Positions 1 through 6,699 of a DNA stretch of 6,862 bases are shown piece after piece. The stretch lies in the NCBI GenBank assembly GCA_964557575.1, contig CAZLBC010000158.1, positions 1-6,862 on the forward strand, in the 5' to 3' direction. The DNA is from CAZLBC01 sp964557575 (GTDB lineage Bacteria > Planctomycetota > Phycisphaerae > SM23-33). The position numbers were made by a program, and so were the translations under genes. Below the pieces are notes generated by a model. That model worked only from the letters and a program-made list of their open reading frames with translations. It did no database searches and was not told the origin of the DNA. Position 1 is the stretch's first letter, and each line of letters opens with the position of its first letter.

Positions 1-145
1 CTCCTCCTCCGCCGCCGTAACCCCCGCCGCCGCCGGCGCGGCCCGGGGCCGCCCCGGGGAAGGCCAGAAGGATCACGCAGGCCGCCGCGGCCGCCAGGAG
101 AAGCAGGATCGTGCGGTATCTTTTCTTCCTGTTGACTGGATACAT
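1..145 (-). CDS. Start of a secreted glycine-rich protein (partial, runs off left edge)
   Basis: Read on the minus strand from the ATG at 145-143, this is an open frame of 48 codons that continues beyond the window. It starts MYPVNRKKRYRT, a strongly basic n-region. A hydrophobic stretch of leucines and alanines follows at about residues 13-29, then APGRA and an almost pure glycine tract (GGGGGYGGGGG) from about residue 38. This is a signal peptide or N-terminal membrane anchor followed by a flexible glycine-rich segment, so the product is exported or membrane-attached. A weak Shine-Dalgarno (AGGCGAG) sits 7 bases upstream. The gene starts 28 bases after the stop of the large fusion gene on the same strand, so the two probably form an operon. 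Cys23 follows a run of alanines, but hydrophobic residues continue after it, so a lipoprotein site is unlikely. Too little is visible to name a family. Confidence 0.6.
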   Translation of the reverse strand, partial: MYPVNRKKRYRTILLLLAAAAACVILLAFPGAAPGRAGGGGGYGGGGG

Positions 146-173
146 GGCAGTTCTCGCCTGGGTTACCGGGTGT

Positions 174-3100
174 TCAACGATCCTCTGTCTCCTGCGTAGC
201 AGACAGCGCCGCGATCGCCGCCTTCTTCAGCGGCCGCGTGTAGATCCGCAGTTCGTCGATGCGGCCGGTGAACGGCTTATGCGACGGCGGGATCTTCAGG
301 TCGTTTCCCTTCACGTCGAGCGGCGCGGTGAAGGACGCGGGAATCTTCGCCCCGCCGTCGGGTTTCCCGTCGCGGTAGCAGTCGACCCGGCCCGCTTCGC
401 GGTCGACCACGAAGGCGACGTGGGCCCACTGCCGGCGGGGCAGGGGGGTCTTTGACCGCGGCCTGACCGACTGTCCCTTTCCCCGGCCCTGGCCGAGGAC
501 CAGTTCGAGCCGGCCGTTGTCCAGTATGTTGACCACCCACCACCGGCGGGGAAAGTCCTCTTTCCCCATGAGCCGGCCGCCGAATCGCTCCAGGCGTATC
601 CAGAAGGCGACGGTGAAACCGCCGGTGCCGAATCGCAGGTGGTCGCCGTCCTTTATCACCACCGCGCCGGGGGTGGGACCGGAGGCGACGGCGGTGCCGC
701 GGATGCCCGGGGCCCACCTCCCGGCGACCTCCGCATCGTGTTTCCCGCCGCTGCGGTCGAACGCCGTGGATCCTTTTCCCTCGTCGAACGGCCAGTAGCC
801 GGTGAGACCGGGTTCGGGCCGGTCTTCCGGCCGCTCGACGGTTGCGGCATACGGGCTGATGAGCGGGGACGTTTTGTCATCTTCCCCCGATGGTTTGCCA
901 AGGCGGATCAGCCGGCCGTCGCGGGCCGAGAGGTAGAGGTTCCCTCCCGCCGCGGCCATCCCGTCGTGGACCGGGAGGGCCGCCAGCCGGTAGTCGGCGA
1001 GCAGTGTCCCGTCCGCCGCCGCGACGACTTGCAGCCGACCGCCTTCGGCGCCCCCGAATGCCGACAGGGATTTCAGTGCCCGGCGGGGCGGCCCGGCCAA
1101 AAAGAGCCGGTCGCCCGCGGCGACCAGGGCCCGGGCCAGCAGGGGCGGCCGGGCGGTCCACCGGTAGTCGACGGTAAACTTCCGTTTTCCCCGCGGCGGG
1201 TAATCACGCCGTGCCCGGTCGTATGCCGACGGCGGCTGGGCGGGAACCGTGTCCCGGTCGATCGCGAAGAGGTGGTATTCCCTGCCCGTCGCGCCGCGGT
1301 AGTAGGCGGGCGTGTAACCGAAGCCGTAGATCGATTTCCCGTCTATCGCCAGGAGGCGGCCGGCCGGCGTCTCCCGGCCCGCGAAGTACCAGCCGATGTA
1401 GCCGCTGTAGAAGTGCGTCCCGTAGATCCAGTAGGTCCGGTGCCACCAGTCGCCGTTCAGGAAACCCGCGGGACTGTAGAGGTGGGCCCTGACCGCCGTC
1501 TTTTCGAGGCCGGCCGGGTCCATCGTCATCCGCCGCATGTACACCCGCTCCCCGTCGGACGAGAGGACGTCCGGCAGGGCGCCGGTCATCTCGAACATCT
1601 GCGGTTCTTCCGGCTGGGCGCCGGATGACGGGTCGCGGCTGTAGATCCGCCGCGACGCCAGCGGTTTGCCGGATGCCGGATCGAGACGGTACAGGTAGAG
1701 TCCGCCGTCGATAAACGAGGACCGGCCCGCCGCGCAATAGAGCCCCTTCTCGTCGACCAGGACGCTGCCGTGTACCGGCCACGCCGATTCCAGTTGTCCG
1801 GACGCCACGATGCGCGTGTCGGCGGGGGCGGCCCGGAATTCCCAGACCCGCCGGCCGTCAGCGGCCCGCAGGCAGTAGACCCGGCCGTCGGCCGCGCCGA
1901 ACCAGACCCGTCCGCCGCGGACGGTCGGGGGCGAGTCCACCCGGCCGCCGGCGGTAAACGTCCACAGCGGCTTGCCGGTATCGGCGTCCAGTGCCCGGAC
2001 GGCGCGGGCGTCGATCGCGGCGACGTAGACCCGCCCGCCGGCGATGACCGGCGCCGAGAGCCGCCCGCCCGCCGCGACGCTCCAGGATACGCCCAGCTCG
2101 ACCGGCACCGCCGCGGCGGTCGCCCCGCTCCGGGCCGCGTCATGGCGGTAGGTGGGCCAGTCGCCGTCGCCGACCTCGCCGGCGTCGTCATGCCCGACGT
2201 TCCCGTATGCCGGTCCGCGGACGAGGCGGCCGGCGTGTTTTTTCTCCGTCTTTCGGGGCTGTTCCCGCTTCGGGGCGTACGCGCAGAAGCCCGTCATCTT
2301 GGCCTCGATGTAGCACGCGCAGGAGTGGGGCGGCACGTACAGCAGCCCGTTGGCGGGCACCGTGCCGTACTGGCAGACGCCGCGGGTCCAGTGGTGGCGG
2401 ATCGCCTCGCCGCTGCGGACGTCGATGAATTCCACGCCGGTCCTGCCCGCGATGATTGAATGCCCGGCGACCCGGTTGCGGTGGCACCGGTGGTGGGGCA
2501 TCGTTGTCTTGAAGGCCCGCGCGGGGTCGATGCGGCGCTCGACCGCGCCCGTCCGGAGATCACGCCCGCGGGTGAAGTCCGGCCCGGTCCGCGACGGGCT
2601 CTCGCCGACCCAGACCAGCCCGTCGATGACGAAGACGTCGACCGGGGCGTGGTAGGCCTCCGCGCACGTCCGCCGCCACAGTTCCGTCCCGTTCTCGGCG
2701 GAGAAGGCGATCAGTTCGCCCGGCTGTCCCTGGTCGACCAGCCAGCCGGCGAAGTGCTTCCGGGCCTCCTTCATCGTCGCCGGATCGGGTGCCGGCAGCC
2801 GGTCGGCGGACAGGACGACCCCGTCGCGGGCCACGACCGTCGGTGCCGACCAGCCGGGCCGCTTTGTGGCGGCGGGGCGGGGCGTCTTCCAGCGGGGCGA
2901 CCCCGTCTCGGCGTCGAGGCAGACCAGGTGTGTGCCGTCCTGGTAGAAGACCTTTCCACCGTCGATCGCGAGCGTGGTGGGCAGGGGGTCGGCCCCCTTT
3001 TTGCGCCAGCGCTGCCGGCCGGACTCGGCGTCCACGACGGCGATGTCCTTCGGGCCGCCGTCTGATCTCTCGATGACGAGGAACAGCGTCCCGTCGACAT

Positions 3101-4052
3101 GGCGTATCTCCTCGGTGCCGGCGGTCTGTGCGTATGTCCCGAGGGTCTTCCCGGTCGCCCCGTCGAGGGCGGTGACCGGTTCGCCGCAGCCGAGCGTGGC
3201 GTAGACCCGGTCGCCGGCGGCCACCAGCCGGCGGGCGAGGTCCGGCGGCCCGCTGCGGAATCCCCGGAGGTGGTTTTCCCACGATGCAACGGCCCTGTTC
3301 CACAGGCGCACGCCGCTGAAGCCGTCGCGGGCGACCAGTTGCCATTGGGGCTCGATGAGTATTGAGGCGGCGGGGGACTCGTCGATGATGTAGTAGATCC
3401 GGCCGCCGCCGGCGACCAGAACGCTGACGCTCGCCAGCCGCTCGTGGTGCCGGGCGTTCCGCGGCGGGGCCGTCCACCGCAGGCGGTGGGGCGGGCCGAC
3501 CGCCGTGTCGCCGCTGACGGCGTTGTTGTCGGGTCCGTAGAGGGCGTGGGGCCAGTCGTCGATTTCTGCGGGTACCGGCTTGACCGTTTTCTTCCACCGG
3601 CCGCCGTCGCGCGTCATGGCGACGCCGCCGGGGCACAGGACCCGCATGACCTCCGCGGTGGACACGATACCGGGTGTATCGCGGACGACGAGGTTGACCA
3701 GCCCGTCGGCGCAGGGCAGGCGGCCGCCGCGGAGCAGGTCCGCCGCGACCGGGCCGTAGCGGCCCGCCGTCCGGATGCGGGCACGGGCCTTCTCCACGTC
3801 TGCGCGGTTCGGGTCCAGCCCCTGGACCAGGTACGGACCCGCCGCGCCGAGGGCGGCGGTCAGCGCGCCGTTGCCGCGCCCGGCGTGGACGACCAGGCCG
3901 CCCGCGACGCCCGCCTGTTTCAGGAGGTCCCGGGCCGCCGTTTCCGGCGCGGCGGCCGCGGGGGCGGGGGTGGCTGCCGGGATGAAAAGGGCGGATGCGA
4001 CGAAGAGTGTCGGGAACAGGTGAGAACGGTATCGTGTTACATCGATATGCAT
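174..4052 (-). CDS. Secreted methyltransferase-like / double PQQ beta-propeller / LamG-like fusion protein
   Basis: This gene encodes 1292 residues ending in TGA at 176-174. The start at 4052 is chosen because GGAGAGA lies just upstream and a signal peptide follows (basic n-region, hydrophobic LFPTLFVASALFIPAA, Ala-rich cleavage area near residue 36). Domains in order: residues 40-150 resemble a class I SAM methyltransferase (AGRGNG glycine loop at 57-62, acidic D80 in GLDPN, LPCADGLVNLVV, EVMRVLCPGG). Residues 165-595 form the first PQQ-like propeller, opening with DDWPHALYGPDNN and closing with a Cys/His-rich segment. A charged linker spans 596-629. Residues 630-1055 form the second propeller, opening with DWPTYRHDAARSG and carrying 'ALDADTGKPLWTF'-type blades. 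Residues 1083-1283 are a LamG/concanavalin-like fold (GYWPFDEGKGS to GRIDELRIYTRPL). Such proteins are usually annotated as BamB-like or PQQ-binding-like; no function is established that I know of. A role in binding surface or extracellular polymers is only inferred. Enzyme activity of the first domain is doubtful: the usual motif I acid is His56, and SAM is not expected outside the cytoplasm. Confidence 0.88.
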   Translation of the reverse strand: MHIDVTRYRSHLFPTLFVASALFIPAATPAPAAAAPETAARDLLKQAGVAGGLVVHAGRGNGALTAALGAAGPYLVQGLDPNRADVEKARARIRTAGRYGPVAADLLRGGRLPCADGLVNLVVRDTPGIVSTAEVMRVLCPGGVAMTRDGGRWKKTVKPVPAEIDDWPHALYGPDNNAVSGDTAVGPPHRLRWTAPPRNARHHERLASVSVLVAGGGRIYYIIDESPAASILIEPQWQLVARDGFSGVRLWNRAVASWENHLRGFRSGPPDLARRLVAAGDRVYATLGCGEPVTALDGATGKTLGTYAQTAGTEEIRHVDGTLFLVIERSDGGPKDIAVVDAESGRQRWRKKGADPLPTTLAIDGGKVFYQDGTHLVCLDAETGSPRWKTPRPAATKRPGWSAPTVVARDGVVLSADRLPAPDPATMKEARKHFAGWLVDQGQPGELIAFSAENGTELWRRTCAEAYHAPVDVFVIDGLVWVGESPSRTGPDFTRGRDLRTGAVERRIDPARAFKTTMPHHRCHRNRVAGHSIIAGRTGVEFIDVRSGEAIRHHWTRGVCQYGTVPANGLLYVPPHSCACYIEAKMTGFCAYAPKREQPRKTEKKHAGRLVRGPAYGNVGHDDAGEVGDGDWPTYRHDAARSGATAAAVPVELGVSWSVAAGGRLSAPVIAGGRVYVAAIDARAVRALDADTGKPLWTFTAGGRVDSPPTVRGGRVWFGAADGRVYCLRAADGRRVWEFRAAPADTRIVASGQLESAWPVHGSVLVDEKGLYCAAGRSSFIDGGLYLYRLDPASGKPLASRRIYSRDPSSGAQPEEPQMFEMTGALPDVLSSDGERVYMRRMTMDPAGLEKTAVRAHLYSPAGFLNGDWWHRTYWIYGTHFYSGYIGWYFAGRETPAGRLLAIDGKSIYGFGYTPAYYRGATGREYHLFAIDRDTVPAQPPSAYDRARRDYPPRGKRKFTVDYRWTARPPLLARALVAAGDRLFLAGPPRRALKSLSAFGGAEGGRLQVVAAADGTLLADYRLAALPVHDGMAAAGGNLYLSARDGRLIRLGKPSGEDDKTSPLISPYAATVERPEDRPEPGLTGYWPFDEGKGSTAFDRSGGKHDAEVAGRWAPGIRGTAVASGPTPGAVVIKDGDHLRFGTGGFTVAFWIRLERFGGRLMGKEDFPRRWWVVNILDNGRLELVLGQGRGKGQSVRPRSKTPLPRRQWAHVAFVVDREAGRVDCYRDGKPDGGAKIPASFTAPLDVKGNDLKIPPSHKPFTGRIDELRIYTRPLKKAAIAALSATQETEDR

Positions 4053-4056
4053 CGAT

Positions 4057-4063
4057 TCTCTCC
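4057..4063 (-). promoter_or_regulatory. Shine-Dalgarno site fixing the start of the fusion gene
   Basis: GGAGAGA on the minus strand lies 4 bases before the ATG at 4052-4050. It supports that start over the longer open frame, which could begin at 4178. The extra 42 residues of the longer frame would place a polar stretch ahead of the signal peptide, and the motif itself lies inside that extension. Confidence 0.75.
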
Positions 4064-4196
4064 ATGAAATCATCACGTGATTGTCACGGTCAATGGTAAT
4101 CGTTTTGGCTGCCGTTCGCCAGCCGGGATTGTCCGGCGGCGACTGTCGGCGCATACTGGAAATAAACACGCCGGTCATCCGTTTACCGTCACCGAG

Positions 4197-4202
4197 AGGA
4201 GG
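4197..4202 (+). promoter_or_regulatory. Strong Shine-Dalgarno of the single-propeller gene
   Basis: AGGAGG ends 8 bases before the ATG at 4211. It supports that start over the internal ATG at 4232 (residue 8), which has no comparable site. Confidence 0.8.
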
Positions 4203-4210
4203 CGCAGGAC

Positions 4211-5485
4211 ATGTCCAAGGTCATCCGTGAAATGTCGTTCTCGCTATTCGTATTCACCTTCGTATCTCTCCAGGCACCCGCCTTTCTGCGGGCCGGCGGG
4301 ATGCCGGCGGCGTGGCCCGACTGGCGTGGCCCCAACCGCGACGGGAAGTCGCCGGACACCGGGCTCCTGAAGGAGTGGCCGGCCGGCGGGCCCGAACTGC
4401 TCTGGAAAGTCGACTGCCTCGGGAAGGGCTACTCGACCGTGGCGGTGGTCGGCGGCGGCGTGTTCACCTCCGGTGACGTCGACGGGCAACTGGTCATTTT
4501 CGGCTTTGACGTCAAGGGCACGCTGCGCTGGCAGACGCCGCACGACAAGTCGTGGACGCGAAACCACCCCGGCTCCCGGTCGACGCCCGTCGTCGACGGC
4601 ATGAACCTCTACATCGTTTCGGGCCACGGCCTGGTCGGCTGCTACGACGCCCGGACGGGGCGGAAGAAGTGGACGGCGAGCTTGACCCGGATGGGGGGTA
4701 AGGTCCCCGGGTGGGGATACAGCGAATCGGTTCTCATTTATGAAAACCTTGCCGTGGTGGTCCCGGGCGGCAACAACTGCATCGTCGCACTCAACAAGCT
4801 GACCGGCAAACCGGTCTGGGGCAGCACGGGTTTTCGGGCCGGGGCCCAGTACGGCTCGTGCATCGTCTTCGAGTACGGGGGCGTTCCCCTGATCGCCGCC
4901 GGGACCCACCAGGGTATCGTGTGCGTCGGGGCCCGCAACGGCGCCCCGGCGTGGTCGGACTCCTGGTGCGCCGGGAACACCGCCAACTGCCCGACGCCGG
5001 CGTATGCCGACGGACATGTCTTCTGGGCCAACGGGTACGGCAAGGGCGGCATCTGCATGAAGCTCAGTAACAGCGGCGGGCGGGTGACCGCGCGGCCGGC
5101 GTGGAAGACGAAAGACATGGTCTGCCACCACGGCGGCTACGTGATCCACGAGGGATACATCTACGGCAACCACGGCTCGGGGTGGGCGTGCCTGGAACTG
5201 AAGACCGGCCGCAAGCAGTGGCAGGAACGCGGGGTGGGCAAGGGGTCGGTCTGCTTCGCCGACGGGATGCTGTACCTCTTCGGTGAGCGGGGCGGGAAGG
5301 CCGGCCTGGCGACCTGCGACCCGTCCGGGATGGAAATGAAGGGCGCATTCAGCGTGGCCGGCAGCGGGCCGAGCTGGGCGCATCCCGTGGTCGTCGGCGG
5401 GCGGCTCTACCTGCGGTACGACCGGAACCTCTACTGCTTCGACGTAACAGGACTTGGGGACGGACCACAGCAACTCGTTTATTAA
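4211..5485 (+). CDS. Secreted PQQ-like (BamB-type) beta-propeller protein with an element-derived C-terminal tail
   Basis: This 424-residue product has a signal peptide (MSKVIREMSFSLFVFTFVSL, likely cleaved around residues 28-30). The motif WPDWRGPNRDG at 35-45 opens a single propeller. Blade-type repeats follow: 'GFDVKGTLRWQ' at 98-108, 'CYDARTGRKKW' at 144-154, 'ALNKLTGKPVW' at 193-203, 'CLELKTGRKQW' at 327-337. A Cys/His patch, MVCHHGG, lies at 303-309. PQQ-like propellers of this kind are very common in Planctomycetes, usually about 400 residues long and annotated BamB-like. They are structural or binding modules and need not bind PQQ. The gene is divergent from the large fusion gene and shares its upstream region. 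The natural end appears to be near YCFDV (residues 408-412). From about residue 415 the codons come from the inverted repeat of the downstream mobile element, giving LGDGPQQLVY and a TAA at 5483-5485. One or a few native residues were probably lost. The propeller itself is intact, so function may persist. Confidence 0.88.
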   Translation: MSKVIREMSFSLFVFTFVSLQAPAFLRAGGMPAAWPDWRGPNRDGKSPDTGLLKEWPAGGPELLWKVDCLGKGYSTVAVVGGGVFTSGDVDGQLVIFGFDVKGTLRWQTPHDKSWTRNHPGSRSTPVVDGMNLYIVSGHGLVGCYDARTGRKKWTASLTRMGGKVPGWGYSESVLIYENLAVVVPGGNNCIVALNKLTGKPVWGSTGFRAGAQYGSCIVFEYGGVPLIAAGTHQGIVCVGARNGAPAWSDSWCAGNTANCPTPAYADGHVFWANGYGKGGICMKLSNSGGRVTARPAWKTKDMVCHHGGYVIHEGYIYGNHGSGWACLELKTGRKQWQERGVGKGSVCFADGMLYLFGERGGKAGLATCDPSGMEMKGAFSVAGSGPSWAHPVVVGGRLYLRYDRNLYCFDVTGLGDGPQQLVY

Positions 5486-5658
5486 AAAGGAGTTACTTTA
5501 ATTNNNNNNNNNNNNNNNNNNNNNNNNNNNNNNNNNNNNNNNNNNNNNNNNNNNNNNNNNNNNNNNNNNNNNNNNNNNNNNNNNNNNNNNNNNNNNNNNN
5601 NNNGGTGGAACTTCCTTAACCTGCCATGTGCCTGTTGTGCTTTTTTCAACCGGAGCAA
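5449..5658. repeat. First, gap-interrupted copy of the element's left end
   Basis: The 55 bases at 5449-5503 are identical to 5659-5713. After the N run, the 55 bases at 5604-5658 are identical to 5772-5826. This piece therefore looks like a truncated extra copy of the element's left end, including the last codons of its transposase, joined head-to-tail to the complete element. If the tandem repeat is exact, the gap hides only 58 bases, matching 5714-5771. Confidence 0.8.
5504..5603. other. Assembly gap of exactly 100 N
   Basis: A run of 100 N, a common placeholder length for a gap of unknown size, lies inside the duplicated end of the mobile element. This is where short reads would fail to resolve a repeat. 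The true length is unknown and the join may be wrong. Confidence 0.97.
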
Positions 5659-5663
5659 AGGAC

Positions 5664-5699
5664 TTGGGGACGGACCACAGCAACTCGTTTATTAAAAAG
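5664..5699 (+). repeat. Left terminal inverted repeat
   Basis: These 36 bases match the reverse complement of 6696-6731 at 29 positions. The outer 17 bases differ at only one position (A against T at the seventh). The same sequence occurs again at 5454-5489 in the truncated copy, where it is read through by the upstream gene. Just inside, AACTC and GAGTT (5682-5686 and 5700-5704) can pair as a short stem. Confidence 0.85.
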
Positions 5700-5740
5700 G
5701 AGTTACTTTAATTATAACCCTTTATATGGTCCTTAGAGCC

Positions 5741-5760
5741 GATTTTCACCCCCGAAAATC
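5741..5760. other. Hairpin next to the transposase stop codon
   Basis: GATTTTC (5741-5747) and GAAAATC (5754-5760) form a perfect 7-base-pair stem with a 6-base loop. It lies at the transposase stop (5761-5759) and inside the left end. HUH transposases recognise subterminal hairpins, so this may be a recognition structure. There is no T-run after it in the direction of the transposase gene, which argues against a terminator. Confidence 0.5.
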
Positions 5761-6499
5761 ACCTGTAAGCCGGTGGAACTTCCTTAACCTGCCATGTGCC
5801 TGTTGTGCTTTTTTCAACCGGAGCAACGTCCAGTTGCGTTCTGTTGCGTGTCTGATTAGCGACTGCCTGAACAAATGGTTCACTGCCTACTGCCAAGGAT
5901 TCGGTCCACTGAGGCTCCCTGTTTTTTCCTGCTAATGTTTTGCGTTGGCGGAGAAATGTCTCGTATTTCTTCCGGGCCTTGTCAATATCAGGTATCTCCA
6001 GCTTTTCAAGCAGGCTGTTGACGTTGATTGCCCGGTATCGCTTTTTTAATCCCGCAAATTCCCTGTAGCCGGTCCATTTCCATTCGGACGGATGGTCAAC
6101 GACTCCGGCCCGGACCATGTTGAGATCGATATAACTCAAACAGTTCCAGAAATAAGACCCGCTGTCGATCAGGGTACAATGAAATCGGTCTTCCCAAAAA
6201 GGCCCGGTGCGCTGTTTTCTGTTGTTGTACTGTTGAGCGGTGCACCCGGCGGCAAGTTGAACCATTGAACTCACCGCCTTCTGGGATGAGGCGGTGACAA
6301 TGAGATGGACGTGGTTCGACGTGATGCAATATCCGAGAACAGAGATATCATGTCTTTGAGATCCTTTGACAAGCCAGTTTCGGTATGTGTCGCGATCCTG
6401 TCGGAAGCGAAGCAGGTATTCTCCGTTACCACAACGATGCGTGATATGATATATGTTGTCGGGGAGTATGTACCTGTTGGCCCTTGGCATTGCGGGCAT
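5759..6499 (-). CDS. REP-associated tyrosine transposase (RAYT / TnpREP, Y1 transposase family)
   Basis: This 246-residue protein fits the IS200-like Y1 transposase family in its REP-associated branch. It opens with MPRANRYILPDNIYHITHR, a usual family start. The HUH metal site is NHVH at 62-65 (His63, His65). The probable catalytic tyrosine is Tyr91 in QQYNNRKQRTG, followed by FWEDRFH (101-107) and YIDLNMVRAGVVDHPSEW (123-140), all characteristic. The enzyme should nick single-stranded DNA at the element ends through a 5'-phosphotyrosine link. All key residues and the full length are present, so it may be active. The start at 6499 has only a weak GAGTG six bases upstream; ATG at 6490 is an alternative. 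A TTGCCG-17-TAATAT promoter-like pair directly abuts the 6499 ATG, which would favour 6490. The gene is clearly AT-richer than its neighbours, a sign of recent arrival. The last 18 or so codons are also present in the truncated duplicate at 5604-5658. Confidence 0.9.
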   Translation of the reverse strand: MPAMPRANRYILPDNIYHITHRCGNGEYLLRFRQDRDTYRNWLVKGSQRHDISVLGYCITSNHVHLIVTASSQKAVSSMVQLAAGCTAQQYNNRKQRTGPFWEDRFHCTLIDSGSYFWNCLSYIDLNMVRAGVVDHPSEWKWTGYREFAGLKKRYRAINVNSLLEKLEIPDIDKARKKYETFLRQRKTLAGKNREPQWTESLAVGSEPFVQAVANQTRNRTQLDVAPVEKSTTGTWQVKEVPPAYR

Positions 6500-6561
6500 A
6501 TATTACACTCGCCGATTGGGCACGGCAAAACATCTTTGATCTGAAACCGAAAAAATAATCG

Positions 6562-6618
6562 AAGGCCAAATATCCATTTGATACCGGGAGTTGGAGATCG
6601 CAGGATTGTTTTGGCCTT
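6562..6618. other. Long inverted repeat upstream of the transposase gene
   Basis: AAGGCCAAA (6562-6570) and TTTGGCCTT (6610-6618) are perfect 9-base complements separated by 39 bases. They lie in the 212-base non-coding stretch between the transposase start and the right end of the element. This could fold in the transposase leader RNA or in single-stranded DNA. No coding signal was found in this stretch. Confidence 0.4.
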
Positions 6619-6679
6619 TTTATGCTTAGAAGCTGAAAACACCCCCTTAAAATCGCGTCTAAGGCCTCTATACAGAGAG

Positions 6680-6699
6680 AAAAAGCGCGTAAGCTTTTT
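6680..6699. terminator. Subterminal hairpin with flanking A/T runs, possible bidirectional terminator
   Basis: AAAAAGC (6680-6686) and GCTTTTT (6693-6699) form a 7-base-pair stem around GCGTAA. It is followed by T's on the plus strand and by a T-rich stretch on the minus strand. It lies just inside the right inverted repeat and directly after the stop of the minus-strand gene from the right edge, so it could terminate that gene. It could equally be a transposase recognition hairpin. The stem is AT-rich and weak. Confidence 0.4.

Larger units (their letters stand above)
4053..4210. promoter_or_regulatory. Divergent intergenic region with promoters and a palindrome
   Basis: These 158 bases separate two divergently transcribed genes for exported propeller proteins and must hold both promoters. 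I could not assign convincing -35/-10 pairs. ATCACGTGAT at 4072-4081 is a perfect 10-base palindrome with a CACGTG core, about 20 bases upstream of the minus-strand start. It overlaps a second dyad, GTGA-TTG-TCAC, at 4077-4087. This cluster could be an operator for the minus gene or for both, but short palindromes occur by chance and the assignment is tentative. Confidence 0.4.
5659..5826. repeat. Second, complete copy of the duplicated left end
   Basis: These 168 bases match the visible parts of 5449-5658 without mismatch. They contain the left inverted repeat, a hairpin and the 3' end of the transposase gene. Here the sequence continues past GGAGCAA into the full transposase gene; in the first copy it stops at that point and restarts with the element end. 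Confidence 0.85.

Noticed and set aside
60..90. Lipoprotein signal at Cys23 of the glycine-rich protein
   Set aside because: The cysteine is in the middle of the hydrophobic segment and VILLAF follows, unlike a mature lipoprotein start.
639..1628. 329-codon open frame on the plus strand opposite the fusion gene
   Set aside because: It is antisense to well-supported propeller and LamG coding, has Arg/Gly/Pro-rich composition and no domain pattern; a typical high-GC shadow.
2282..2493. c-type heme binding in the Cys/His-rich segment
   Set aside because: No CxxCH motif is present here or elsewhere in the two propeller proteins.
2560..4065. 501-codon minus-strand frame overlapping the fusion gene
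   Set aside because: An out-of-frame shadow composed largely of Arg, Gly and Pro, with no motifs.
4053..4178. Longer N-terminus of the fusion gene starting at 4178
   Set aside because: The extension is polar, precedes a clear signal peptide and lacks a Shine-Dalgarno, while the start at 4052 has a good one.
4244..5473. 409-codon minus-strand frame opposite the single-propeller gene
   Set aside because: The sense frame has a signal peptide, a Shine-Dalgarno and recognisable blades; the antisense frame has none of these.
5726..5935. 69-codon plus-strand frame inside the element
   Set aside because: It is antisense to the transposase C-terminus and shows no signal of its own.
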